The notes under the pieces: model-generated
The model's database searches: none
What the model was told of the DNA's origin: nothing
What the model saw: only the letters and a program-made list of their open reading frames with translations
Part shown: positions 11,454 through 20,206 of the stretch, in pieces
Layout of the letters: every line of letters starts with the position of its first letter
Position numbering within the stretch: the stretch's first letter is position 1
Assembly: GCA_035626475.1 (NCBI GenBank)
Contig: DASPNP010000020.1
Coordinates: 1 to 64,000 of the forward strand
DNA: 64,000 nucleotides
Direction: 5' to 3'
DNA from: DASPKT01 sp035626475
GTDB taxonomy: Bacteria; Pseudomonadota; Alphaproteobacteria; Azospirillales; Azospirillaceae
Translations under genes and position numbers: made by a program

Positions 11454-13961
11454 ATGACCGTCCTGATCCTCGACCTGAACGGCACCAGCAGCAGCGGCAA
11501 CGACGCCCAGACACAGTTCACCGAGCAGACGGCCATCCTGCTCTTCCCCAATGCCACCATCACCACGGGGACCACCGCCGGCAGCGGGGGCGCGGGAACG
11601 AACCGGGCCGACATGCTCACCGTCACCCTGCCGGCCGGATTCGCCGCGACCGAGAGCCTGTCGCTGAGCAAGGCGGGACAGGATGCCCTCAGCGACGGCA
11701 AGCTGACGGTCGCAAACGGCGTCCTGACGATCACGAAGGACAATGCGCAGGATTCCTACTGGCAGACGATCCTGCGCAACGTGGTCTACAACGACAGCAG
11801 CGACTCGCCGGCCAATGCCGGGCGGACCATCGTCGTCACGGCGACCGACCGGGACCAGAACCTGTCGGCCAAGGTCATGGTCCAGGTCACCACGGTCAAC
11901 GACGCGCCCCAGCTGAAGACGGCCATCGCCGACCAGTCCACGGCGGAGGACGCCGCCTGGACCTTCACCGTTCCGTCGAACGCCTTCACCGACCCGGACG
12001 GCACCACGCCCACCTACAGCCGGACGGTGGTCGACGCGCAGGGGACCGCGCTCGCATCGCAGCCCTCCTGGCTGGATTTCGACGCGGCGACGCGCACCTT
12101 CAGCGGCACGCCGCCGCAGGACTTCAACGGCGAACTGTTCGTCAAGGTGACCGCGAGCGACGGCGCGTCCTCCGCCTCCGACATCTTCAAGCTGACCGTC
12201 ACCCCGGTGAACGACGCACCCGTCCTCGCGGCGCCGGTCCCGGACCAGAGCTCGCCGGAGGACGAGCCGGTCAGCTTCGTGCTGCCGGCCGGCACCTTCA
12301 AGGACGTGGACCACGCGACCCTCGCCTACGCCGCCACCGTCAAGGACGGGAAGGGCGACCCGGTGACCTGGCTGAGCTTCGACAAGGATACGCGCAGCTT
12401 CACCGGAACCCCGCCGCAGGAGTACAGCGGCGTCCTGACCGTCGAGGTCACCGCCACCGACGGCGAGGGCGCCTCGGCGTCCGACAGTTTCAAGCTGACC
12501 GTCACGCCGGTGAACGACGCCCCTGTTGTCGCCGAGGCGATCAAGGACCAGAGCTCGCCCGAGGATTCGGCCTGGACCTTCACCTTTCCCGCCGGCACCT
12601 TCACCGACGTGGACGATGCCACCCTGGCCTATGATTTCGACGTTGTCGACGGCAAGGGCAACCCGCTGGCCGACCAGCCTTCCTGGCTGGGCTTCGACGC
12701 GGGGACGCGCACCTTCGGCGGCACGCCGCCGCAGGATTTCAACGGCACGCTGGCGGTGCGGGTGACCGCCAGCGACGGCGAGACCTCGGCCGCGGACACC
12801 TTCGTCCTCACCGTCACGCCCGTGAACGACGCGCCGGTGCTGGCCGCCTCGATCGCCGACCAGAGCACCAAGCAGGGCGCGGCCTGGAGCTTCGGCCTGC
12901 CGGCCGGCACCTTCAAGGATGTCGACGGCGATACGCTGACCTACGCCTACACGGCGGTGGACGGCGGCGGCAAGGCGCTTGCCGTCCAGCCGTCCTGGCT
13001 CACCCTGGACGCGGCGAGCGGCGCCTTCTCGGGAACGCCGCCCCAGTCCTTCACCGGCGACCTGGACATCAGGGTGACGGCCAGCGACGGCGAACTCTCC
13101 GCGACGGACATTTTCCGGCTGACGGTCGTGCCGGTCAACCGGCCGCCGGTCGCCGTGAACGACTCCTTCGGCGCCTCCACCAAGATCTACGAGGAGACGG
13201 AGTTCCTCATCGACATCGCCGACCTGATGGCGGACGACAGCGATCCCGATGGCGACCCGCTGCAGTTCGTCTCGGCCGGCACCCCCTCGAAGGGAACGCT
13301 GACCACGCTGGTGGAAGGCGGCAGCACCTTCCTGGTGTATCGCTACACCGCCACCGGGCTGGGCGAGAACGCCACCGCTTCGGACAGCTTCACCTACACG
13401 ATCGGCGACGGCCGGGGCGGCACGGCGACGGGGACCGTCGCGCTGACGGTCACCGGCTTGGCGAACAAGGTGCTGACCGGCGGCAACGGGGCCGAGACGC
13501 TGACCGGCAGCGCCATCGCCCACGACGTCATTAGCGGTCTGAACGGCGACGACACGCTGCTGGGTCTGGCCGGCAACGACAAGCTGCTGGGCGGCAACGG
13601 GGTGGACCGGCTGCGGGGCGGCGACGGCAACGACGTCCTGGACGGCGGCCGGGGCGACGACTGGCTCGACGGCGGCCGCGGTACCGACACGATGAGCGGC
13701 GGGCTGGGTGCCGACATCTTCGAGATCGGGCTGCTGGTGGAGGGCGTTTCGGTCAATACGGGCATCGACCGCATCACCGACTTCCAGCGCGGCACCGACC
13801 GCATCCGCCTGATGGACGGGGTGCAGGTCACCGCAATCAACGCCAACGCCAACCTGGACAATGACGGCATCGCCGACACGGTCCTCAGCCTCAACAATGG
13901 CGGCGTGGTGCAACTCCTCGGCGTCAGCGGCGTCGGCAATCCGGACACCTATCTGGGCTGA
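11454..13961 (+). CDS. Cadherin-like repeat protein with RTX calcium-binding C terminus
   Basis: The protein is 835 residues. After an N-terminal beta domain (about 1-150) come four tandem repeats of about 100 residues of the dystroglycan-type cadherin-like (CADG) kind. Each has VNDAP, DQS, PAGTF.D.D, PSWL.FD and F.GTPPQ.F blocks. A cadherin-like block with DSDPDGDPLQFVSAGTP follows, and then about eight RTX nonapeptides (GGNGAETL, GGDGNDVL, GGRGDDWL) near residues 675-750. There is no N-terminal signal peptide, and the last ~80 residues are an RTX-type C terminus, so type I secretion to the surface or medium is expected. No ABC/HlyD/TolC genes are adjacent. The start at 11454 has GGGAG upstream. 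The 3' end overlaps the convergent gene by 13 bp. Confidence 0.88.
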   Translation: MTVLILDLNGTSSSGNDAQTQFTEQTAILLFPNATITTGTTAGSGGAGTNRADMLTVTLPAGFAATESLSLSKAGQDALSDGKLTVANGVLTITKDNAQDSYWQTILRNVVYNDSSDSPANAGRTIVVTATDRDQNLSAKVMVQVTTVNDAPQLKTAIADQSTAEDAAWTFTVPSNAFTDPDGTTPTYSRTVVDAQGTALASQPSWLDFDAATRTFSGTPPQDFNGELFVKVTASDGASSASDIFKLTVTPVNDAPVLAAPVPDQSSPEDEPVSFVLPAGTFKDVDHATLAYAATVKDGKGDPVTWLSFDKDTRSFTGTPPQEYSGVLTVEVTATDGEGASASDSFKLTVTPVNDAPVVAEAIKDQSSPEDSAWTFTFPAGTFTDVDDATLAYDFDVVDGKGNPLADQPSWLGFDAGTRTFGGTPPQDFNGTLAVRVTASDGETSAADTFVLTVTPVNDAPVLAASIADQSTKQGAAWSFGLPAGTFKDVDGDTLTYAYTAVDGGGKALAVQPSWLTLDAASGAFSGTPPQSFTGDLDIRVTASDGELSATDIFRLTVVPVNRPPVAVNDSFGASTKIYEETEFLIDIADLMADDSDPDGDPLQFVSAGTPSKGTLTTLVEGGSTFLVYRYTATGLGENATASDSFTYTIGDGRGGTATGTVALTVTGLANKVLTGGNGAETLTGSAIAHDVISGLNGDDTLLGLAGNDKLLGGNGVDRLRGGDGNDVLDGGRGDDWLDGGRGTDTMSGGLGADIFEIGLLVEGVSVNTGIDRITDFQRGTDRIRLMDGVQVTAINANANLDNDGIADTVLSLNNGGVVQLLGVSGVGNPDTYLG

Positions 13962-14494
13962 GGCGCCCCGGCGCGGTCCCGCCACCAGGCGGCGGCCGCG
14001 CCGATGGCGGCCTCCGCGCCGGCATGCACGCCGCCGGTGGCGGGATCGACCAGCATCAGGTTCACGGGCAGGCCGAACTCCTCGACCATCATGCCCTGGC
14101 CGTCCCGCCAGACGCCGTCGCGCTCCGAGACCGGCATCAGGGAGCGGGTGCGCTCCAGCAGGCTGCGCGGATCGTCGCTGTAGGCGAAGACCGGGCGGCC
14201 CAGCGCCGTCGCGAATCCCATCTCGTAGACCGTACCGTCATCGGGGGAGGGGCCCCGGAAGGGCGTCACATTGGCGATGACCAGGTCGGCGCCGCGGATC
14301 AGGTCCAGATTGGCGGCGCGGATGCGGGCGGCATGGCCGGACGGCGGCTCGCCATCCCGCGGCGCCACGGCCTGGTCCAGCGGGAACACCCCCTCCAGCC
14401 CGTGGTCGGCGCAGAGGCGCTGCAGCCGGGCGGCGGCCGCCGGCGGGTCCGGGAGGAAGACCTCCGGACCCGCCAGGTAGACGCGCGGCCTCAC
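13949..14494 (-). CDS. Nucleoside 2-deoxyribosyltransferase family protein
   Basis: This 181-residue protein matches the nucleoside 2-deoxyribosyltransferase fold. The N-terminal VYLAGPEVFLPD begins the Rossmann-like core. ADLVIANVTPF is followed by DDGTVYEMGFATALGRPVF, which carries the catalytic glutamate (YEMG). Family members transfer or hydrolyse deoxyribose between bases and so salvage nucleobases. The start is a GTG at 14494 that shares a GTGA overlap with the stop of the upstream cpdB gene, which implies translational coupling. Pairing with a periplasmic nucleotide hydrolase suggests use of scavenged deoxynucleosides, though one enzyme is cytoplasmic and the other exported. Confidence 0.87.
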   Translation of the reverse strand: MRPRVYLAGPEVFLPDPPAAAARLQRLCADHGLEGVFPLDQAVAPRDGEPPSGHAARIRAANLDLIRGADLVIANVTPFRGPSPDDGTVYEMGFATALGRPVFAYSDDPRSLLERTRSLMPVSERDGVWRDGQGMMVEEFGLPVNLMLVDPATGGVHAGAEAAIGAAAAWWRDRAGAPQPR

Positions 14495-16470
14495 TTCACG
14501 GCCTTGGCCGACAGATCGACCTTGTAGACCGAGAAGCCGTTCTCGCCCGGGCCCTGGTAGGTGACGTTCGGGTAGCGCGACAGCAGCTCCTGCGCCTTGG
14601 GCGAGCTGTCATAGAGGATCGTCGGGTTGTCCGGCACCGGCGCGAAGCTCCAGGTCCGGTTGGTGGAGGGCTCCACCACGCCGATCTGGCGGATATGGTC
14701 GGCGATCAGCTGCTGGATCGTTTCGGTTCCGGAATAGACGATGTTGCTGCCGTCCAGCCCGGGGAAGGTGCCGCCGCCATTGGCGCGGTAATTGTTGGTG
14801 ACCACCACGAAGCGCTGGTCGTCCGCCACCGGCTTGCCCTGGTAGGCGAGATCCAGGATGCGGCGGCTGTCGGCGGCGACCAGCTTGCCCTCCTGGTCGT
14901 AGCGCGGCGGCTTGGTGACGTCGATGCGGTAGGTGACGCCGTCCAGCACGTCGAAATTGTAGCTCGGCACCCGGCCGTTCACGAGGCGCTGCGGCTCCGT
15001 CTTGGCCGGGTCGATGGTGTTGAAGATGCGCGCCGACATCTCCAGCCACTCCCGCACCTGGGCGCCGGTCACCACGACCGCCGTCACCGTGTTGGGGTAG
15101 AGGTAGAGGTCGGCGACGTTGCGCAGGGCGAACTGCCCGGCGGGAATGTCGGTGTAATAGTCCACGCCCGGGCGCCCGCCGGCCTTGAAGGGGGCGGCGG
15201 CGGACAGGATCGGCAGGCCGGCGTGCGGCGTGCCCTTCAGCTGCGTCTCGACGAAGCGGCGCTGAGCCTGGGCCACCAGATCCAGCCCGGGACTGTCGCC
15301 GAGATGGGCCATATAGCTCTCGATGCGGCCGGTGGTACGGCCGACGGCGCGGCGGACATAGGCCAGCGTGTTGTCGTGGTCGTGGCGCAGCAGCGCCGTG
15401 ACCTCGGCATCGGGCGTGGTGGTGGGCTGCGGCCGACCGTCGACGCGCTGCATCAGCGCCTTGGTCTCGGCGCCGCCGCCGACCACCGCCCATTCCTTCC
15501 CCTTGCGCTCCAGCTCCAGCCGGATCACGCCGAGATGGCTGCCGAAGAAGCCGGACATGACCACGGGCTTGCCGTGCAGCGTGCCCTTGGCGATGTCGGC
15601 GCCGGGGAAACCCTCATAATCGGGGCCGGGGAAGACGCGGTGGGAGTGGCCGGTCACCACGGCGTCGATGCCGGGCACCTGCGCCAGATAGGCCGAGCCG
15701 TTCTCGTCCATGCCCTCGCGCGGCTGACCGGACAGGCCGGAATGGGCGACCGCGACAACGGCCACCGCGCCCCGGCGGCGCAGGTCCTGGGCGGCCTTGG
15801 CGGCGGCGTCCACCATGTCGATGGCGGCGACGCGGCCCTCCAGCTTGTCCTTGTCCCAGACCATGATCTGCGGCGGCAGGACGCCGATGATGCCGACCTT
15901 CACCGTGTGCTTGGCGCCGGCCGAATCGACCAGCGTGCGCTCAAGCAGCGCCGAGGGGGCGTAGAGCGTCTTGTCGTTGGCGGGGTCCTGGTCGCCGTCG
16001 ACCACCAGAACGTTGGCCGAGAGCACGGGGAACTTGGCGTCGCGGTAGGCGTCGCGCAGGAACTCCAGGCCGAAGTTGAACTCGTGGTTGCCGAGTGCGG
16101 CGGCGTCGTAGCCCAGCAGGTTCATGGCGGCGATGGCGGGATGGGTGGTGCCGGGCGGCAGGCCCTGCTCGCGCGCCACGTAATCGCCCATCGGCGTGCC
16201 CTGGATCAGGTCGCCGGCATCGACCAGCAGCGTGTTGGGGTTGGCGGCCCGGGCCTGCCGGATCAGGCTGGCCACGCGGGTCAGGCCGATGCCCGCCTCG
16301 GGCCGGTCGCCGTAATAGTCATAGTCCATGAGGGTCATGTGCAGGTCGGTTGTCGACAGCACCTGCAGGGTGATGCGCGGCGACTCGGCGGCACCTGCAT
16401 GTTGCGGCGCAGCGACGACGGCCACGGCCAGGAGGAACAGGACAAGACGGCGGCCGACGGATCCGATCAC
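14491..16470 (-). CDS. cpdB: 2',3'-cyclic-nucleotide 2'-phosphodiesterase/3'-nucleotidase
   Basis: A 659-residue exported bifunctional nucleotidase that strips phosphate from 2',3'-cyclic nucleotides and 3'-nucleotides. The start is taken as GTG 16470, which gives the signal peptide VIGSVGRRLVLFLLAVAVVA ending AGA-AES; the upstream in-frame extension has no signal character. The N-terminal metallophosphatase domain shows STTDLHMTL (D-x-H), VDAGDLIQGTP, ALGNHEFNFG and VVTGHSHRVF. The C-terminal 5'-nucleotidase domain begins around residue 400 and has FALRNVADLYLYPNTV. Length agrees with E. coli CpdB (647). Substrates enter from the environment; freed nucleosides could feed the deoxyribosyltransferase and the nucleoside ABC importer at 24.6-29.3 kb. 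Confidence 0.93.
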   Translation of the reverse strand: MIGSVGRRLVLFLLAVAVVAAPQHAGAAESPRITLQVLSTTDLHMTLMDYDYYGDRPEAGIGLTRVASLIRQARAANPNTLLVDAGDLIQGTPMGDYVAREQGLPPGTTHPAIAAMNLLGYDAAALGNHEFNFGLEFLRDAYRDAKFPVLSANVLVVDGDQDPANDKTLYAPSALLERTLVDSAGAKHTVKVGIIGVLPPQIMVWDKDKLEGRVAAIDMVDAAAKAAQDLRRRGAVAVVAVAHSGLSGQPREGMDENGSAYLAQVPGIDAVVTGHSHRVFPGPDYEGFPGADIAKGTLHGKPVVMSGFFGSHLGVIRLELERKGKEWAVVGGGAETKALMQRVDGRPQPTTTPDAEVTALLRHDHDNTLAYVRRAVGRTTGRIESYMAHLGDSPGLDLVAQAQRRFVETQLKGTPHAGLPILSAAAPFKAGGRPGVDYYTDIPAGQFALRNVADLYLYPNTVTAVVVTGAQVREWLEMSARIFNTIDPAKTEPQRLVNGRVPSYNFDVLDGVTYRIDVTKPPRYDQEGKLVAADSRRILDLAYQGKPVADDQRFVVVTNNYRANGGGTFPGLDGSNIVYSGTETIQQLIADHIRQIGVVEPSTNRTWSFAPVPDNPTILYDSSPKAQELLSRYPNVTYQGPGENGFSVYKVDLSAKAVK

Positions 16471-16763
16471 GGCGCGATATCCCCATGTGATGGTTAACAA
16501 TTCGGCGCCCGGCCGGAAATCCGGCGGGCGGCCGCGCAACCCATGGACGAGACTCCCTCGGTCCCGCTCCATGTTGCAGCGCAATACCTGTGGCGCATTC
16601 GCAACGCCCTCCGACTTATAGCCGAGAGGCCGACAAAAGAGGTAGCCCCAAGCCGCGTTGTAATGAATCTGTAACGCCAATTTCGTCCTATCGACATACC
16701 CATCTGGTTCTTTCCGCGCGCCACAAAGGTCCGGACATCTCGGGACATATCGGGGGTTTTTTG
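16471..16763. promoter_or_regulatory. Divergent region between cpdB and the first TonB receptor
   Basis: This 293-bp gap must carry both promoters. Just upstream of the receptor are two direct copies of GACAT(C/A)TCGGG with a 10-bp period (16734-16754). One helical turn apart, they could be a binding site for a regulator or simply contribute the GGGGG ribosome binding site. No gene is seen in the gap. Confidence 0.35.
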
Positions 16764-19700
16764 ATGACCGCTAAGTCGACCAAGGCGGCAGCCGTGCTGC
16801 GCCGCCATCTTTCCATGCTCAAGCTCGGCACCGGCGCCGCGGTGATCGCCGCCGCCGCCGCCTGGAGCGTTCCCGCCGTGGCCCAGGAGACGACCTCGTC
16901 GATCCGCGGCATCATCGTGACGCCCGACGGCGCCGACCCCACCGGTGTGGACATCCAGATCACCCACGTTCCGTCCGGCACGACCTCCAGCGCCGCGGTG
17001 AACGCCGAAGGCCGCTTCTCGGCGGCCGGCCTGCGCGTCGGCGGCCCGTACCTGATGACGGTGACCGGCCCGGGCTACAAGACGTTCAAGATCGAGGACG
17101 TCTTCATCCAGCTCGGCCAGCCCTTCTTCCTCGCCGTCCCGCTGGAGGCCAACGAGGCCGCCACGGTCGAAGAGGTGGTCATCACCGGTGAGCGCCTGCG
17201 CGAGCTGACCATCGGCGTCGGCAGCCAGTTCGACTCCCGCCAGATCGCCAACGCCGCGTCCACGACCCGCGACCTGAAGGACGTGATCCGCAACGACCCG
17301 AAGGTCTCGCTGGATCCGACCAACAGCGGCGCGATCACGATCGCCGGCTCCAACAACCGCTTCAACAGCCTGACCGTCGACGGCGTGAAGCAGAACGACG
17401 ATTTCGGCCTGAACGCCGGCGGCTACCCGACGCAGCGCGTGCCGATCTCGCTGGACGCCATCGACCAGCTGTCGGTCCTGACCGCCCCCTATGACGTCGA
17501 GTATTCCGGCTTCACCGGCGGCACCGTGAACGTGGTGACCAAGTCGGGCACCAACGAGTTCCACGGCTCGGCCTACTACTACTACAGCGACCAGGACCTG
17601 GCCGGCGACAAGAGCGGCAGCCGCAGCAACCTGCTGAGCGACTTCAAGGACAAGACCTACGGCGGCTCGCTGGGCGGTCCGATCATCCAGGACACGCTGT
17701 TCTTCTTCTTCAACTACGAGAAGTACAAGAGCGCCTCCAGCGTCGCCTTCGGGCCCGAGGGCTCGGGCGCCGGCCAGACGGTCCGCGGCATCACCCAGGC
17801 CGAGGTCGACCAGGTCACCCAGATCGCCCAGAGCGTCTACGGCTACAACACGCTGGGCGCCCCGCAGCCCGCGCCGGAGACCGACGAGAAGTACCTGGGC
17901 AAGATCGACTGGAACGTGACCGACGAGCACCGCGTCTCGTTCGCCTACCAGCACGCCAAGGGCAACAACTTCGTCGGCTCGTCGGGCAACACCCAGTACG
18001 GTTTCGAGTCGAACAGCTACGACCGCACCCAGAAGATGAACAGCTACTCGCTGCAGGTCTTCTCGGACTGGACGGAGAACCTGTCGACCGAGTTGAAGCT
18101 CGGCTACAAGGAAGTGGACAGCCTGCGTCCGACCAAGGCGCCGCTGGACTTCGCGTCGATCCGCATCACCGACAATGGCGGCAGCTTCTTCGTCTTCGGG
18201 CCGGAGCTGAGCAGCCACAGCAACGTGCTGAAGACCGACACGCTGAGCAGCAAGGCGAAGGCCGAGTACCGTGCCGGCGACCATACGCTGACCGCCGGCT
18301 GGGAGCGTGACGACTACGACTACTACAACCTGTTCGTCCAGCGCAGCCTGGGCGAGTACCGGTTCAACAGCATCGCCGACTTCCAGAACCGCACGGCCGC
18401 CGCGTTCATCTACAACAGCGGCGCCGGTACCAACAATCCGCTGGATGCGGCCGCCGAGTTCAGCTACCAGGTCAACAGCTTCTACATCCAGGACGACTGG
18501 CAGGCGGTCGAGAACCTGACCCTGACGGCCGGCCTGCGCTACGAGTACTACAGCTCGAGCGACAAGCCGCGCCTGAACCAGAACTTCGTCAACCGCTACG
18601 GCTTCGAGAACACCGAGACGCTGGACGACCGCGACCTGTGGCTGCCGCGCCTGGGCGTGAACTACCGCGTCCAGCCCGGCACCACGCTGCGCGGCGGCGC
18701 CGGCCTGTTCTCGGCGCTCGGCCCGGCGGTCTGGGTGTCGAACAACTTCAGCAACAACGGCGTCTCGCAGGTCGGCCTGAACCTGACCCGCAACGCCCAG
18801 ACGCAGAACAACCCGCTGCTGAACAACGTCGACCCGCGCTCCTCGGTGCTGGTCCCGGCCGCCGGCGCGCAGCTGGCCGGCACGGCCGACGCCGCCGTCA
18901 ACGCGATGGATCCGAACTTCGAGGTCCCGAGCACCTGGCGCTTCAGCATCGGCATGGACCAGGTCGCCGACCTCGGCTTCTTCGGCGACGAGTGGCTGTT
19001 CTCGCTCGACGCCATCTACTCCGAGGTCAAGCAGGCGATCACCTACCGCGACCTGCGCCTGACCCGCACCGGCACCGCGCCGGACGGCCGCCCGATCTAC
19101 GCCTCGCGCGCCGACGGCCGCCCGGGCATCGGCACCTCCAGCGACCTGCTGATCACCAACACCGACAAGGGCGGCGGCCTGGTGCTGTCGCTGGGTGCGC
19201 AGAAGAGCTGGCAGACCGAGGATTTCGGCACCTTCGACTTCAGCGGCGGCTACGCCTACCAGGACATCCGCGAGGTCCATCCGCTGACCAGCTCGGTCGC
19301 GTCGTCCAACTTCGAGCAGCTGCCGCTGATCGACCCGAACGACCCGGCCAATGCCGACAGCAGCTACGAGGTGCGTCACCGCTTCGCCGGTAACTTCACC
19401 TGGACCAAGGCGTTCTTCGGCGACTACAACACGTCCTTCAGCTTCTTCGTGGAGAGCCGCGAGGGCCGTCCGTTCAGCTATACCTTCCGCTGCTCGTCGA
19501 CGGTCAACCCGGTCGGCGATCCGGCCTGCTCGAACGGCACCCGTTCGCGCCAGCTGTTCTACGTGCCGGCGGGCCCGGCCGACCCGAACGTCACCTATGC
19601 GGCCGGCCTGAACTACGAGGTGCTGCGCGCCTATCTGGAGCGCAACGGCCTGCAGAAGTACGCGGGCCAGATCGCGCCGCGCAACGGGTTCCAGAACCCG

Positions 19701-20000
19701 TGGGTGAACACGATCGACCTGCATGTCGAGCAGGAGATCCCGGGCCTCTTCGAGGGCCACAAGGGCGTCTTCACCTTCGACATCAAGAACCTCGGCAACA
19801 TGATCGACAGCGATTGGGGCCGTCTGGAGCAGGTGCCGTTCAGCCCGAACGGCAACGCGGTGGACGTGCTGGAAGCGCGCCTGGTCAACGGCGTCTACCA
19901 GTACAGCCTGGGCTCCGCCGGCCTGCGCGATCCCAACTACTCGATCAACATGCCGACCTCGGTCTGGCGTGTTCAGGTCGGCGTCCGCTACCAGTTCTAA
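16764..20000 (+). CDS. Oar-like TonB-dependent receptor 1
   Basis: This 1078-residue outer-membrane receptor has a signal peptide ending PAVAQ-ETT. A carboxypeptidase-regulatory-like (CarboxypepD_reg) beta-sandwich spans about residues 45-125, and a TonB box-like VEEVVITGERL lies near 135. The plug domain (NDPKVSLDPTNSGAITIAGS, then GGTVNVVTKSGTNEFHGSAY) is followed by a 22-strand-type barrel ending WRVQVGVRYQF. The N-terminal regulatory domain and the plug wording mark the Oar/OmpA-related class, which takes up large substrates such as peptides or glycans. The start is the ATG at 16764, 7 nt after GGGGG. A terminator follows. It is a tandem paralogue of the next gene. The substrate is unknown; adjacency to cpdB hints at nucleic-acid-derived material but is weak evidence. 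Confidence 0.93.
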   Translation: MTAKSTKAAAVLRRHLSMLKLGTGAAVIAAAAAWSVPAVAQETTSSIRGIIVTPDGADPTGVDIQITHVPSGTTSSAAVNAEGRFSAAGLRVGGPYLMTVTGPGYKTFKIEDVFIQLGQPFFLAVPLEANEAATVEEVVITGERLRELTIGVGSQFDSRQIANAASTTRDLKDVIRNDPKVSLDPTNSGAITIAGSNNRFNSLTVDGVKQNDDFGLNAGGYPTQRVPISLDAIDQLSVLTAPYDVEYSGFTGGTVNVVTKSGTNEFHGSAYYYYSDQDLAGDKSGSRSNLLSDFKDKTYGGSLGGPIIQDTLFFFFNYEKYKSASSVAFGPEGSGAGQTVRGITQAEVDQVTQIAQSVYGYNTLGAPQPAPETDEKYLGKIDWNVTDEHRVSFAYQHAKGNNFVGSSGNTQYGFESNSYDRTQKMNSYSLQVFSDWTENLSTELKLGYKEVDSLRPTKAPLDFASIRITDNGGSFFVFGPELSSHSNVLKTDTLSSKAKAEYRAGDHTLTAGWERDDYDYYNLFVQRSLGEYRFNSIADFQNRTAAAFIYNSGAGTNNPLDAAAEFSYQVNSFYIQDDWQAVENLTLTAGLRYEYYSSSDKPRLNQNFVNRYGFENTETLDDRDLWLPRLGVNYRVQPGTTLRGGAGLFSALGPAVWVSNNFSNNGVSQVGLNLTRNAQTQNNPLLNNVDPRSSVLVPAAGAQLAGTADAAVNAMDPNFEVPSTWRFSIGMDQVADLGFFGDEWLFSLDAIYSEVKQAITYRDLRLTRTGTAPDGRPIYASRADGRPGIGTSSDLLITNTDKGGGLVLSLGAQKSWQTEDFGTFDFSGGYAYQDIREVHPLTSSVASSNFEQLPLIDPNDPANADSSYEVRHRFAGNFTWTKAFFGDYNTSFSFFVESREGRPFSYTFRCSSTVNPVGDPACSNGTRSRQLFYVPAGPADPNVTYAAGLNYEVLRAYLERNGLQKYAGQIAPRNGFQNPWVNTIDLHVEQEIPGLFEGHKGVFTFDIKNLGNMIDSDWGRLEQVPFSPNGNAVDVLEARLVNGVYQYSLGSAGLRDPNYSINMPTSVWRVQVGVRYQF

Positions 20001-20029
20001 GAACCGGTACGGCATCGCGAGTACGCGGC

Positions 20030-20061
20030 GGGGCGGCCTTCGGGCCGCCCCGTTTCGTTTT
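20030..20061 (+). terminator. Rho-independent terminator after TonB receptor 1
   Basis: GGGGCGGCC (20030-20038), a stable TTCG loop and GGCCGCCCC (20043-20051), followed by GTTTCGTTTT. It separates the two receptor genes into distinct transcription units. Confidence 0.9.
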
Positions 20062-20206
20062 CGCAACGATCCCACGCGAAATGTGAACGCCAAGCGCCGG
20101 ATGCCCGCAATTCACGCGGGGGCTCCCTGCAAAAGCTGATCTGGACCTAGGGTTATAGTACAAACTACCTACCTCGATCGATTTAGCACCTGAGGGGGGT
20201 GGTTTT

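Noticed and set aside
13490..13730. GGxGxDxLx-coding short repeats as a possible CRISPR or tandem DNA repeat
   Set aside because: They are codon-level RTX nonapeptides within a reading frame and have no spacers.
16471..16680. Upstream in-frame extension of cpdB
   Set aside because: It would bury the signal peptide about 70 residues inside the protein; GTG 16470 gives a normal exported protein.
16494..20093. A 1199-codon minus-strand open frame opposite TonB receptor 1
   Set aside because: It is an antisense shadow of a GC-rich gene; the predicted product is Val/Ala/Arg/Gly-rich with no family match, while the plus strand encodes a clear receptor.
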